From NCBI GenBank assembly GCA_928212115.1, contig CAKMRJ010003334.1, positions 29,729,693-29,793,692 of the forward strand: 64,000 bases of DNA, written 5' to 3'. A program made the translations under genes and the position numbers. This DNA comes from Lactuca virosa (taxonomy: Eukaryota; Streptophyta; Magnoliopsida; Asterales; Asteraceae). Shown here piece by piece: positions 1 to 11,307 of the stretch (positions within the stretch are counted from its first letter, which is position 1; the number at the start of each line of letters is the position of its first letter). Below the pieces are notes generated by a model. The model did no database searches, had not been told where the DNA came from, and saw nothing but the letters and a program-made list of their open reading frames with translations.

Positions 1-591
1 AACGGTAAAACGACTTGATCTTATACATATATATATAATTAACCATTAATGTTATAAATAGTATAAGGGTTGAATTTTAACTTTTAAAACTCTAAGGGTT
101 TGGAATTAAAGTTTATTAAAGTGTGTGAAACTTTACAAATTCCAAAACTTGAGGGCAAGTTTTGTAACTATCCAAAACTTTTTCATTTCATAACTTATGA
201 ATTAAAGGTTCATAAAAATGAAGACTCTTCATTTTATGTAACTTATGTGTTTTAAATGTGTGTTTAAAAGAAGTGACCTTTGGATATCCATAACTTGAGG
301 ACAAATTATGGATTCCATTAAAACACATAAATGATCAAGAATTAATCCTAAACAATTCAGCAAATAATTCCTATCATCTTCTAAATTCATAAGAACATGA
401 ACATGATCATCAAAGTTTCAAGAATTATATGAACACATACAAAGCATGAAATTTTGATATAAGCTATTGTAAATGGATTAGAACAACCATTACACCAACT
501 AAAACAAGTTTTAAACACCAAAACAGTTTAGGGTAATGTTTCTAGTCCATTTCCAGCAGCAAAAGTCGAAAATCTGCATTCTGAGGCTCCT

Positions 592-676
592 ACTCGTCGA
601 GTGCACGAACCTACTCGGCGAGTAGGATGAGTTTACACATGAACTCGGCGAGTCCCCCCATGGACTCGGCGAGTTC
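592..676. repeat. Cluster of four ACTCG(N)CGAGT palindromes
   Basis: Four 11-base odd palindromes start at 592, 613, 643 and 664 (spacings 21, 30 and 21). The first has T at the centre and the others G. The last two sit inside a larger inverted repeat: a 15-base arm at 641-655 pairs with 662-676 around a 6-base loop, mismatched only at the centre base. The cluster lies in the element leader about 85 bases from the LTR. Its function is unknown. Confidence 0.85.
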
Positions 677-744
677 ATCAGTCAGACAGCAAAAAATCGA
701 CTTTTTATCACTATTTTGCATCAAGTATCAAACAAACAAGCCTA

Positions 745-757
745 GGCTCTGATACCA
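745..757 (-). other. Primer-binding site, initiator tRNA-Met type
   Basis: Read on the minus strand this is TGGTATCAGAGCC, the standard plant retrotransposon primer-binding site for initiator tRNA-Met. It lies one base inside the LTR end and fixes the element as minus strand with its 5' LTR on the right. Confidence 0.9.
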
Positions 758-758
758 C

Positions 759-1515
759 TGTTGGGTTTTGAGCATTCTAACACTTCCTAAGTGTACATGC
801 AACCCTAATAAACCTTGGATCTATGTTTGTCTAAGGTACATGCAAAATATTATTTTCCAAGGTTTATAACCTATCTAGCATGGCATGGGGTACTTTTAAA
901 CATAAAAGGACTAGATGAATTACATACCTTTTGTTGATTGTTGATTCCTTGGAGTTTGAGAGCCAAGCACCAATAATGTGAATGCCTCAAATGGAAATCA
1001 CAAATCACCACAAACTTGGAAAATGTATGAGAGAGTATACTAACACTTAGAAATCGGCCACCACTATTACACACACACTAGGGTCGGATTTCATGCAACA
1101 TGAGCTTGTTTATATAGTGTGAATGGTTAGGGTGAAACCCTAATAACCCATGTCTTTTCCTTTCCAATGATCCATGGGTTAAAAGCTCCATGGATCATCC
1201 ATGGACGTCCATATAAGCTTAGCCCATTAACAAATGAGTATTAGCCCACACCATATAAATATAATAGCCCATGATTTAATTAGTCTTCCTTTTAATCACT
1301 AAATTAATTCATAATTAATTCAAGATTAAAACTAATTAAATAACATGACTTTATATTAATATATTATAACTTATAATATATTAATAAATCGTAAGTATAC
1401 AATTCTCATAAAATTATCCATAAACAGTTTGGGTGAAGTGCAACCCAAATGGACCATGCCGGGTCGGGTCAAGTATATACCAAATAAGTTATGTACTTAG
1501 ACACCTTATCCAACA
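759..1515 (-). mobile_element. 5' LTR of the left-edge Copia-like element
   Basis: The 757-base LTR is bounded by TGTTGG and CCAACA on the plus strand, a TG...CA end pair. Several blocks are shared with the LTRs at 49343-50206 and 56435-57300: an ACATGCAACC block, a TTGGATCTATGTTT block, an AATGCCTC block and a GACACCT-ATCCAACA end. The right end lies only two bases from the Tekay LTR at 1518. The partner LTR is outside the window. Confidence 0.85.
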
Positions 1516-1517
1516 GG

Positions 1518-3442
1518 TGTAACGTCCAAAAAATATGATCCAAAAGTTACATTTTTAATTTAAGTAAAAACACTATTCCAACATCATCCATACATCCCGA
1601 ATAAAATAAGTGATTCAAAGATCATAAAAACCAGAATGAAATCTCAAATGCGGAATCCATATGGTGTGTGTGATGTAGTCAACCCGGACTCTTTCCCTTG
1701 GAACCGGAAGTACCTAAAACATAAACTGAAAACCTTAAGCACAAAGCTTAGTGAGATCCCTAAGATACCACATACCATACATACATAGCATATAACAGGC
1801 CCCACCCAAAGAGTATAACGGGCCCCACCCTAACTCGGATAACGGGCCCCGTCCAATGAGTATAACGGGACCTGCCCTAACTCGGATAACGGGCCCCGCC
1901 CAATGAGTATAACGGGCCCTCCCTAACTCGGATAATGGGCCCCGCCCACATACAAATCATAACACATAACAACTAATAGCATACATGATAATCATTGGGC
2001 CCCACGCAAAAATCATACAAGCACATACACATACTAGTGTCACACAGACAATGAGTATTCTAACAGGTCAGATCATGGGTCGGCATTGGTGCCTTCTACC
2101 AGCTATACATGGTGAGGAAACTTACCTCGAATGTTGAATCTCACTAAAGATCCCTAGCTACTGTCCTGACGACTCCCCGAACTATCAGTACAAAAATAAC
2201 ACCCAATTAACACTTGGGTTCCAATCTAAATCCAATAATACATACTTGGGGTAAAATGACCATTTTACCCCTGACCTAGTTTGATCCAACACTAAGGCCC
2301 AAATCCACAATCTAAAAGGTCCAAAACCAAATAATCATTCATGGCCTAATTTTCCAAATTAGGCCCAAACCCCTTATATGGGCCTTACCAAAAAGCCTAA
2401 TAATTTTCCTTAGTCCAAAAGCTTGATTCCAGATGACCCATTAAGGCCCAAAGCAACAAGGTCCAAAGAAGTGACCCAACCGAGGACCTAAAGATGTGAA
2501 GCCCAACAGACTGAGTACGCAGGGCGTACTCAGCTGTACGCTAAACGTACACGCAACCTGGGTTGTACGCCGTGCTTACGGACTTGTACGCCCAGTGTAC
2601 GAAGCCATTAAGCCAACATCATTCTTAAGCTCTTACTGCTTAAGACCAGAAGCCCAAAACACAGATCTAACCCCTAAAATACGTCTAGAACCATAAAGTC
2701 ACTGACTTGGTGACTTTGCATGCCCCAAAAGATCCCAACTTCAAGATATAGCATTATACTTTCACAAAAATGGCATAAACTCATGCATGGATGGATCTAA
2801 ACCTTAAAGGTGACAACTTTATGCATATAGAACCTCAGAAACACCAAGGGTGGCAACTCAATGCTCCTGGAGTGGTATCAAACCACTAGATCTCATTTAT
2901 GGGCCAAAAAGGGACAAAAACTCAAACATAAGAGATCTAAACCATCATTGATCAAGTTCATAGCTTTTTACCTCAAATAAGCTGGAAATGAAGCAAAAGG
3001 TCGAGATCCACAAGCTCCTCCTTGATCCACCACCTTGCACCAAGATTCTACTTTTTGAATATGGATCAAAACACGCCAAAATGGACACTATAAGCTTAAT
3101 ATGCAATAGAGAGACTTAGGGTTTCGAGTATAGGGCTAGGAGGACAGAGGAGGCTGAGAAAATAAGGGTTTCATGGTCCATAATGATGTTTATATAGTGT
3201 CCACACTTGAAAATTAGGGTTTTCATTAAGCCTTGCGTACACCCCGCGTACGCATCAAGAACCCCGTTCAAGCCTTCGCATGAGTACGCTAAGCGTACCA
3301 TTTGGTACACCTCGCATACTCGCTTTACAGCTTGTACACTAAGCTTACCTTGTGGTACGCCTCGCGTACAACTCTAGGACTAAAATGCACAATTAAACTC
3401 AACAAGGGCAAAAGAGAAACTTACCAGGATTCAAGTGTTACA
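1518..3442 (-). mobile_element. 3' LTR of the Tekay element
   Basis: This is about 1.92 kb, running from TGTAACGTCC to GTGTTACA on the plus strand, and pairs with 24508-26415. It holds a tandem GGGCCC array near 1798-1950, a TAAGC-AGCTTAGTGAG block near 1736 shared with other Gypsy LTRs here, and a GTACGC-rich stretch at about 2515-2605 and 3236-3370. The latter includes an odd palindrome at 3284-3298. Confidence 0.9.
1798..1950. repeat. LTR-internal tandem repeat, GGGCCC units
   Basis: About six degenerate units of 23-24 bases alternate between an AACGGGCCCC...CAATGAGTAT form and an AACGGGCCCC...CTAACTCGGAT form. The matching LTR has the same array at about 24786-24936, so it is part of the LTR structure and not a local expansion. 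Confidence 0.8.
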
Positions 3443-3456
3443 ATTCTCCCCTACTT
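3443..3456 (-). other. Polypurine tract of the Tekay element
   Basis: On the minus strand the bases directly before the 3' LTR read AAGTAGGGGAGAAT. This is the expected plus-strand DNA primer for a minus-oriented element. Confidence 0.8.
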
Positions 3457-3459
3457 GAA

Positions 3460-5095
3460 TCAGACTTCGTCCTCAAAGTCCGCTACCCCGAACAATTCCG
3501 GATAGTTCTCTCTCATCTCATCCTTTGGCTCCCAAGTCCATTCCGACCCCTTGCGGTGCTGCCACTACACCTTCACCAACTCGACTACCTTGTTACTCAA
3601 GGTTTTCATCTTCCGATCCAAAATCGTCACCAGCCTCTCAATATAATTCAGGCGGTCATCCACCTGAATATCCTCCAATGGTACCACTGCGAAATCATCC
3701 ACTAAACACTTCCGCAACTGCGAGACATGGAATGTATTATGAATCTGACTGAGCTCATCTGGAAGATCCAAGCGATAAGTAACCCGGCCCACCCGAGCCA
3801 AGACCCTGAAATGACCAATATACCTAGGGCCCAACTTGCCCCGCTTCCTGAACCGGATGACACATTTCCAAGGTGACACCTTCAGGAGAACCATATCTCC
3901 CACCTGGAACTCCAAGTCTGGCCGGCGCCAGTCAGCATAACTCTTCTTTCGACTCTGAGCTGTATGGAGCCTGCTCCGAACCTGCTGAATTTAGATCAAT
4001 GGTCTTGAGTACCACCTCAATACTCCCCATAACCCGCTGACCGACCTCGACCCAACAAATCGGGGTCCTGCATTTCCTCCCGTAGAGCATCTCAAAAGGA
4101 GGTCGATCGATGCTAGCGTGATAACTGTTGTTATATGAAAATTCCGCTAACAGAAGATATGTATCCCAAATCCCACCAAAATCCAACACACACGCATGTA
4201 ACATATCCTCAAGGGTCTGGATAGTCCGCTCACTCTGACCATCGGTCTGCGGATGAAATGTTGTACTAAAATGGACACGAGTGCCCAAATCGACATGAAA
4301 CCGCTTCCAAAATCTAGAAGTAAAACGAACATCCCTGTCAGAAACCACCTCCTTGATATAAACCTCATGACGTGCCGCCACCTCCTTGATATAAACCTCG
4401 GCCAAATTTTTTGTAGAAATACTCTCCTGAACCGAAATGAAATGCGCGCTCTTGGTCAAACGGTCCACGATGACACATATCGAATCCACTCCGTGCGCAG
4501 TCCTGAGAAGCTTCGTGATAAGATCCATGGTGATATCTTCCCATTTCCATAAGGGAATATTCAACGACTGCATCTTGTCGTGAGGTCGCTGATGCTCGGC
4601 CTTGTCTTTCCTGCAAGTCAAGCACCGCTCCACGTACCAGGCCACATCCCGCTTCATGCAGGGCCACCAATAATCAAGATGAAGATCCTTATACATCTTC
4701 GTCATCCTGGGATGAATGGAGAACCTCGACTTGTGAGCCTCATCCTTAAGAATCTGGTGTACACCGCCCCAATAAGGAACCCAAACTTGTTGATTCAGAG
4801 TCAACAATCCACGACTATTATAATCGAAGGAAGCCACCTGACCCACAATGCGCTCGCTCTTCCGGTGCTCTTCCTTCATGGACTCGGCTTGAGCCTCACG
4901 AATCCGCTCCAACAATGGAGTAATCACGGTCATTCTCAAACATATGTCTCTGATTGAAGCCGCGACCGCCTTGCAGCTGAGAGGATCGGCCGCCACATTG
5001 GACTTCCACGGGTGATAAAGGATCTCACAATCATAATTCTTCACCACATCCAACCATCGACGCTGCCTCATATTTAAATTTGGCTGATCCATCAA
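3460..5095 (-). pseudogene. Tekay integrase with C-terminal chromodomain, broken
   Basis: The segment starts with the end of RNase H, then the integrase zinc-binding part (HP...H and CLTCRKDKAEHQ), the catalytic core (ITMDLITKL, SDRDVRFTS, TDGQSERT) and the GPF/Y-like tail (LGPRYIGHFRVLARVG). A chromodomain tail follows (WQHRKGSEWTWEPKDEM), as in chromoviruses that target heterochromatin. Breaks seen: a frameshift between about 3915 and 4000, a TAG inside the chromodomain near 3567, and a short internal duplication that repeats EVYIKEV near 4350-4400, between the first and second catalytic aspartates. The final stop is at 3460, just before the polypurine tract. The family identity is certain. 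Activity is not expected. Confidence 0.9.
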
Positions 5096-5098
5096 GTA

Positions 5099-6450
5099 TC
5101 ACAGACTCTTGTGATCCGTGTAAATAGTACAACGGACCCCATAGAGGTAATGTTGCCGAATATTGAGGGCGAAAACCACGACCCCTAACTCCAAATCATG
5201 CGTCAGATAATTCGCCTCATTAGGCTTCAACTGCCTCGAAGCGTAAGCAATCACACGACCCCTCTGCATCAACACTGCCCCCAGACTGGAGATCGAAGCA
5301 TCACAATAAACCACAAAATCATCAACACCCTCTGGCAGGGTCAGAATCGGCGCCTCACACAACCGTTGACTAAGAGTCTCAAAAGTTTCTTGCTGCTCAG
5401 GCTCCCATCGAAATGTCACCGACTTTTTGGCCAGTCGGGTCAAAGGAACAACGATCTTGGAGAAATCCTGGATGAATCTCCGATAATAACCAGCCAAACC
5501 AAGAAAGCTCCAAATCTCAGATGGAGACCTCGGAACCTCCCACTGCATCACAGCCTCGGCCTTGGCCGGATCGACCATAATACCCTTCTGGTTGACAAGA
5601 TGCCCCATAAACTGCACCTCGCACAACCAGAACTCACACTTGGAGAACTTTGCGAAAAGTCTCTCCCTCCTCAATGTCTCCAACACTTCCCTCAAGTGCT
5701 CCTCGTGCTACTCCTGAGTCTTGGAATAAACCAAGATATCATAAATAAATACTATCACAGACCGATCCAGCATCGGTTTGCACACGCAGTTCATGAGATC
5801 CATGAACGCGGAGCATTGGTGAGCCCAAAAGGCATCACCACGAACTCATAGTGACCATATCGAGTCCAGAAAGCTATCTTCTGCACATCCTCATCCCTGA
5901 CCCGCATCTGATGATAACCCGATCGAAAATCATTCTTGGAGAACCAAGATGCACCCTGAAGCTGGTCGAAATGATCATCAATCCTCAGGAGTAAAGAACG
6001 GTTCTTCACCGTTACCTTTTTTAGCTCCCGGTAATCTATACACATGCGACGAGACCTGTATTTTTTCTTCACAAACATAATAGGTGCTCCCCGGGGCGAA
6101 CTACTCGGTCGAATAAATCCCTTGTTTTACAGTTCCTGCAGCTGTGTAAATAACTCCTGCATCTTGGGAGGAGCCAACCAATACGGTGCTTTGGCTATTG
6201 GAGCCGCACCTGGAACCAGATCAATCCAGAACTCAACCTGCCTCTCCGGAGGCACCCCAGGAAAATCCTCCAGGAATACATCCGGGTAATCCCGCACAAT
6301 AGAAACATCATCCACGATCGCCTTACCCTTATCCCAGGTATCCATGACATAGGCGACATAACCCGAGCAACCCTGATGAAGATAGCGTCTGGCCCTCGCT
6401 GCAGAACACATAATCGGCCCACGTTGCAGTCTCTCACCATGAATCACCAA
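5099..6450 (-). pseudogene. Tekay reverse transcriptase and RNase H, broken
   Basis: Reading on the minus strand: a linker ending protease (DYPDVFLEDFPGVPPER), RT block with RMCIDYRELKKVTVKN, RT palm with DFRSGYHQMRVRDEDVQKIAF, the GLTNAP region, RT connection (GHLVNQKGIMVDPAKAEAV) and RNase H (FVVYCDASISSLGAVLMQ). The active-site FIDD motif reads FIYD near 5735, so one catalytic aspartate is replaced. In-frame stops occur near 6127, 5708 and 5099, with a frameshift near 5791-5815. It is a decayed Gypsy RT that cannot function as written. Confidence 0.88.
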
Positions 6451-7200
6451 CTCTCTCCCACTTGAGGTCCGAACCTAAACTAACTGCTGCTCGCAGTCGA
6501 TCACTGCTCCGTTAGGGCTCAACCAATCCATGACCACGATAACCTTGTTCCCACACACAGGAATAGGAACCAAATCAACCGGATACTACTCGCTAAATAA
6601 CTGGAGAGTACAACCCCGATGGACCCTCGCAACCCGAACAGACCTGTCATTAGCAATCTCGACGTCGAGAGGACAATCCTGCTCCCCCGGAGCTCCAGCA
6701 AATCTATTGCTAAACGCAAACGATTCAAATGATCGGGTAGCCCTCGAATCAAACAATACCAATGCGGAAATACCGTTCACAAGGAACGATCCTAAAATAA
6801 AACACACAAATATAAGCAAGCAATTCAATATAAGTAAATAGATAAGGAGAAGATACATACTCGTCACCACATCGGGAGCTGCACGCACCTTCTCGACCGT
6901 CAACTGGAAAGCCCTGCTCTTCACCACAGGCGCGTCTACCCAGCCCTGGCGGCCGTCAGTAATCCGAAGAGTCGCAGGAGCGGGTGTTGACATCGGTCCT
7001 GCTGTAGCCAAAATCGGACAATGGACCTTCTTGTGGACCCTCTGATTGCACTTAAAGCAAATCAGATCAGATACCGGGGTGATGGTGGTGGTATCAGTAC
7101 AATCCTTACTGATATGACCAGTCCGACCGCACTTGAAGCAGCCGGAACCACCCACCATGCACACCCCCTCGTGTGACCTGCCACACTTACTGCAGCGGCG
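6451..7200 (-). pseudogene. Tekay nucleocapsid zinc knuckles and aspartic protease, broken
   Basis: The segment begins with a CSKCGRSHEGVC knuckle, then CFKCGRTGHISKDC, then CFKCNQRVHKKVHC. These CX2C-type knuckles are the RNA-binding part of gag. The retropepsin follows with ALVLFDSRATRSF, where the usual DSG triad is DSR. Two stops lie between protease and RT near 6585 and 6475. A 69-base GT-AG segment splits the reading frame just before the protease and is listed separately. Confidence 0.85.
6792..6860 (-). other. Intron-like in-frame segment in Tekay gag-pol
   Basis: On the minus strand this 69-base segment starts GTATGTATCT and ends GTTTTATTTTAG. It is much richer in T and A than the flanking coding DNA and interrupts the protease region just before FLVNGISALV. 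Its length is a multiple of three and it contains no stop codon, so the frame is open whether or not it is removed. It could be a spliceosomal intron or a simple AT-rich insertion. Sequence alone does not decide. Confidence 0.5.
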
Positions 7201-7902
7201 TCAGCCTTGATGGCCCTCCCCCCTCATATCCACAACCTTGGGCCTCTTCCCCGAACCTCCTGATACCGGCACCTCATCCGGATTCCTCTTCCTTTCCATC
7301 TCCAGATCAATCTTTCTCTCCCTAGCCTTCGTTATCATGTCTTCCAGCGTCTTGCATTTGGACCGGCTCACAAACTGCCGAATATCACTCCTCAACATCT
7401 CATGGTATCGGTCCTTCTTCATCTCCTCGTCTGCCACATACTACGGAACTAGAAGCGCCCTCTCCCTGAACATAGCGGTGATCCCAACCACCGTCTCAGT
7501 AGTCTGGCGGAGATCCTGAAACTCTCGCGCCAACAACTGCACCTCAATCACCGGTGCAAACTCAGCTCGGAACCTGGTCGAGAAATCATCCAAGGTCATC
7601 ACTTCAACAACATAATCACCCACCACACGTTCTACTTGCCCAGAACTCCATGAAGGTCAAAGAACGCGTCCCAACCAAAGCCACCATCTCTGCACGAAAG
7701 GTGCTCAACCGCCCTTCAAGAATCTCCAGGATACCTCCTTCACCGTGCCAAAGATCACATGAGTCTGCTCGAGCATACTGCACGTAATCTCAGATGAGAT
7801 GAACTCCCTCATCTGGTCATCAAGCTGCCCGGCTCCAGAACCTGAGCCTGAACCCTCACCGGCACCAGAACTGCCAATAGGTCTGCCTCGCAATGTCACC
7901 AT
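7201..7902 (-). pseudogene. Tekay gag, broken and internally shortened
   Basis: The likely start is the ATG at 7902, opening with MVTLRGRPIG and a Gly/Ser-rich stretch, then MREFISSEIT, typical of Tekay gag N-termini. The frame closes at 7705. Later parts resume in other frames as VEVMTLDDFSTRFRAEFAPV (about 7600) and a basic linker before the zinc knuckles. Much of the central capsid-like region is missing between 7705 and 7626. Stops are at 7705, 7441 and 7201. Confidence 0.8.
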
Positions 7903-8275
7903 ATTGAAAATAGACCAAACAAACCATCATAATGTGCATCAAATATATACATTGGGGAATCACAACTCCACAAGCTCCCTGGCTTCATCGTATCCCTCCT
8001 TGAATCGAGTACGGATCCTATGCTTCTAGTAGTACGGGCCCATACTACCTTCCACATCTATCCGTACATTCCTCAAGGATTTCCTTGACTCTACCAAGTC
8101 ACTTTATATCCATACAATTCCCCTCACATATAACGCTCCCAATACTAGATCTCATCCTAGGTTTTCCTAGGGCAAACTCCACACCACTCTCCGCCATCAA
8201 CTGCAGAAGGAACTCCCACTAACTTCCTCTAACTAGCTCACGAATACAATTACATATTACAAAAACCAGATAATT
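7903..8275 (-). mobile_element. Tekay 5' leader, gag-proximal half
   Basis: No gene is seen. This is leader upstream of gag, ending at TAATT (8271-8275), the target duplicated by the nested element. A related block occurs at about 19990-20290 inside the nested element, including a TAGTAGTACGGGCCCA block, so host and nested elements are related families. Confidence 0.75.
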
Positions 8276-11200
8276 TGTAACATCCCAAAATTCGAGACCA
8301 AAAATTTCGTTTTAATTAAGTAATTATATAAAACCATCAGTATAAAACATTCATATTAATATCTCATGTCAAAACCAAAGTGTCAATAATCAAAACATAT
8401 TATCATAAAACCATATCAGAGTGTAATCCCAAAGATCTCATGTGCGGAAAACATAGTGTGATGCGTTGCGATCAACCCGACTCCTTTCCTTTGAAAACGA
8501 GTACCTAAAACCAAAACTGTAAACCGTAAGCACGAAGCTTAGTGAGTTCCCCCATCATACCACACACCATACAATAACATATTGTCACGCAATTCTGGGG
8601 TGCCTGACTACCCAGGTCAAGCCATTCTGGGGTGTTTGACTTACCCAGGTCAAGCCATTTTGGGGTGCTTGACTTACCCAGGTCAAGCCATTCTAGGGTG
8701 CTTGACTTACCCGTCGGTCTATTTCGCCCCACTACCGGGGACTATTTCACCCCCTACCACTACCACGTAATAATATAACACACATATACTGTCAGGCAAT
8801 TCTGGGGTGCCTGACTACCCAGGTCAAGCCATTTTGGGGTGCTTGACTTACCCGTCGGTCCTTACGACCGACATCCGAGGACTATTTCACCTCCTACTTC
8901 TACCACATAATATCATAGCATAAACATACTGTCAGGCAATTATGGGGTGCCCGACCTACCCTTCGTTCCTAATGATCGAACTCAGGGACTATTCTCCCCT
9001 ACTACCACTATCACATATAACATATCATGCTAGCACATAAACATATCAGGTAGTAGCAACCCTAGATGAATATCACAAAGACAATCATCTAACATACAAC
9101 TCCAACTGGTGGGCCGGCATTGTGGCAGTAGACCCACCGCTACTGGAAGGTAACTCACCTCACACTGATGAAGTCCCGTAGACACAATCCCAGCTGCTAG
9201 TTGACAGATTCTCGAACTGTCATATCAAACATCACCAATTAATAATGGGGTCCCAACACAAAATCATAAAGACCATGCTTGGGGTAAAGACTACTTTACC
9301 CCCATCTTAGCTTGATTCAAGCTCAAGACCCAATCCAAAGGCCCAAAGGTCAATCTGTGAATCAAGGCCCAACATATGGCCCAATTTTCCAAATTGGACC
9401 CAAACCTTTACATGGTCTCACTCTAAGGCCCAACCATTTATTCTAGTCCAACCTTTGACATTCTACTGGCCCAATATCATATAATCATTAAGGCCCAAAC
9501 TATGGCCCATCTATGGCCCAATTTTCCAAATTGGGCCCAACTCCTCATATGGGCCTTACCTCAAAGCCCATAAATTATTCTAGTCCATTTTCTTGATCTT
9601 GGATGGCCTATTAATAACCCAATCATCAAGGCTCAATAGAAAGGCCCAACAATAACCCAAGTGAAATTAGGGTTTCACAATAAATGACAATTAGGGTTAA
9701 GTTTCCTACTTAACCCATTAAGGACTTAATCCACTAAGGACTTAATCCCTTAAGGACTTAATCCATTAAGTCCAATATTGCTTAGATTAATTTTGTTCCA
9801 ATGATTATTTTAATATTTTAGGTTATCAAATGATTCCCGTGTGTCCCGATTAATTCCCAAATTAGGATTTCATTGCATTACGGTTTTCCCAAACCCTAAT
9901 TAGATTTCCAACCCATATTAGCCCATAGGCCCAAAACCATGTCCTTAAGCCCATTAGGGTTTCCTTAGGTCAATTAGGGTTTATTAGACCCATTAGTCAC
10001 ATGTTTGGGCATTTGGGTCCAGTAGGGCTTCATTGGGCCCATTAGGGTTTTAGTCCTTTCTCCAAACATCCAAACGAGTCATGATCCAATCAAGGCACAC
10101 CGCCACCCGACACGGCGGCCGGTGGCGGCAGCCACCACCCTAAGGTGTGGGTTTGATTTTTCCTTTCATTATTCTATTTGTTACAATTTACAACGCAAAA
10201 TCCGATATCACACACACACACACTAATATAGACATACCCACAGTCACCCTAGCGTGGCCGGTGGTGAACATGGTGACAACCACCACTCACGGAGTGGCAG
10301 TGGCTTTTTCGGATCCGCAAAACACATATACAACCTCATAACAACCGGAAACATCAATAACCTAGGAACACACACCCATATAAATACCCATAGCCACCAT
10401 CCACGGTGGCTAGTGGCGGCGGAATAAGGAAGAAATGGCAGCGACGCGTGATTCCTCTCAGCTCTTCAGCTCCGCCATCCGTCAACTGGCTCGCCGGACC
10501 TTCAATCATTGGCATCTCCGGCAGCGACGTTGTGGCATGGCGATGGCGAAGGAGCGACAACAACAACGGTGGCTTCCGATGACAACAACCCCGTTCAGCT
10601 CTTCTAGTCTCTCCCAAGAGTCCCATCACCCCCCTCCCCTCTCGCTAAACCTTGATCATGCCAGCGGCGAAGAAATGAGAGCAACGAATCTGCCCATTCG
10701 TTGGCTCCCGGTGGTCGTCCCAGTTGCTCACAGCATCACCGACAACGAAACTATGGTGGTGGCAGTCTTTGGCAAGCAGCGGCGGACGAGGGTGGTTCCA
10801 TCACAGTGGCGGCTGGAAATTGAAGGTGGAGAGGGTGGCGGCCGGTGAGAGGTATAAGGTGGAGAGATGACGGCTGCAACCTAGTTCTAGGGTTAGGGTT
10901 TGCTGTGACATATATACCCGCCTCCATACCAAACTTGTTACCATAATGGCAAGACTGATCCCTCCCCATGACATTTTCTTTCAAAATAAGGCTATATTTA
11001 TAAGCAGCCCCCAAGCATCCAAATCGTTCACAATCAGTCCATAAGTTACATTTGAACCCCACCATCTAAAACCCTTTACAAATTGGTCCGGATGATCAAA
11101 CTTCAGCCATGTTAACATTTTTAGTCCCTCCTCCTCACATTCTTTTCAACTTAAGTTCCAATAATTACCACGGAGCCCCTGACTTCAAAAATTCTTGATA

Positions 11201-11307
11201 ACTAATTCGGAAATTATATTTTTAACCCCCTAAGTTTCAATTATTTATTTTAGGGCTCTATTCGTTCATTAATTTATTTATTTATCTAATAAATAAACGG
11301 GTGTACA
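8276..11307 (-). mobile_element. 3' LTR of the nested element
   Basis: A 3.03 kb LTR, extreme in length. It contains the TAAGCACGAAGCTTAGTGAG block near 8526, a tandem-repeat zone at 8583-8990, many AGGCCCAA repeats at 9300-9600 and a GC-rich stretch at 10090-10870. The polypurine tract follows: minus-strand AAGTGGGGGAAAGG, about 11308-11321. An open frame at 10435-10848 recurs in the other copies but resembles no protein I recognise. Confidence 0.85.
8583..8990. repeat. LTR-internal tandem repeats, TTCTGGGGTGC units
   Basis: Short ~32-base units (CCATTCTGGGGTGCTTGACTTACCCAGGTCAAG type) are embedded in three longer units. Each longer unit opens with a GTCA(C/G)GCAATT-TGGGGTGCC(T/C)GAC block. 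The same organisation is at about 14154-14575 and 21222-21600. Confidence 0.8.

Larger units (their letters stand above)
1..758 (-). mobile_element. Copia-like element, partial 5' internal leader
   Basis: This is the untranslated leader just inside the 5' LTR of a minus-strand element that continues beyond the left edge. No long reading frame is present. The assignment rests on the adjacent primer-binding site and LTR. The LTR shares blocks with the LTR of the Copia element at 49343-57300, so Copia is likely, although no polyprotein is visible here. The leader carries four ACTCGNCGAGT motifs, listed separately. Confidence 0.7.

Noticed and set aside
10435..10848. 137-codon open frame in the 3 kb LTR, repeated near 16032 and 23049
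   Set aside because: It is open in all copies but changes by frameshift at the C-terminus, resembles no known family, and has a competing minus-strand frame. GC-rich LTR sequence gives such frames by chance.
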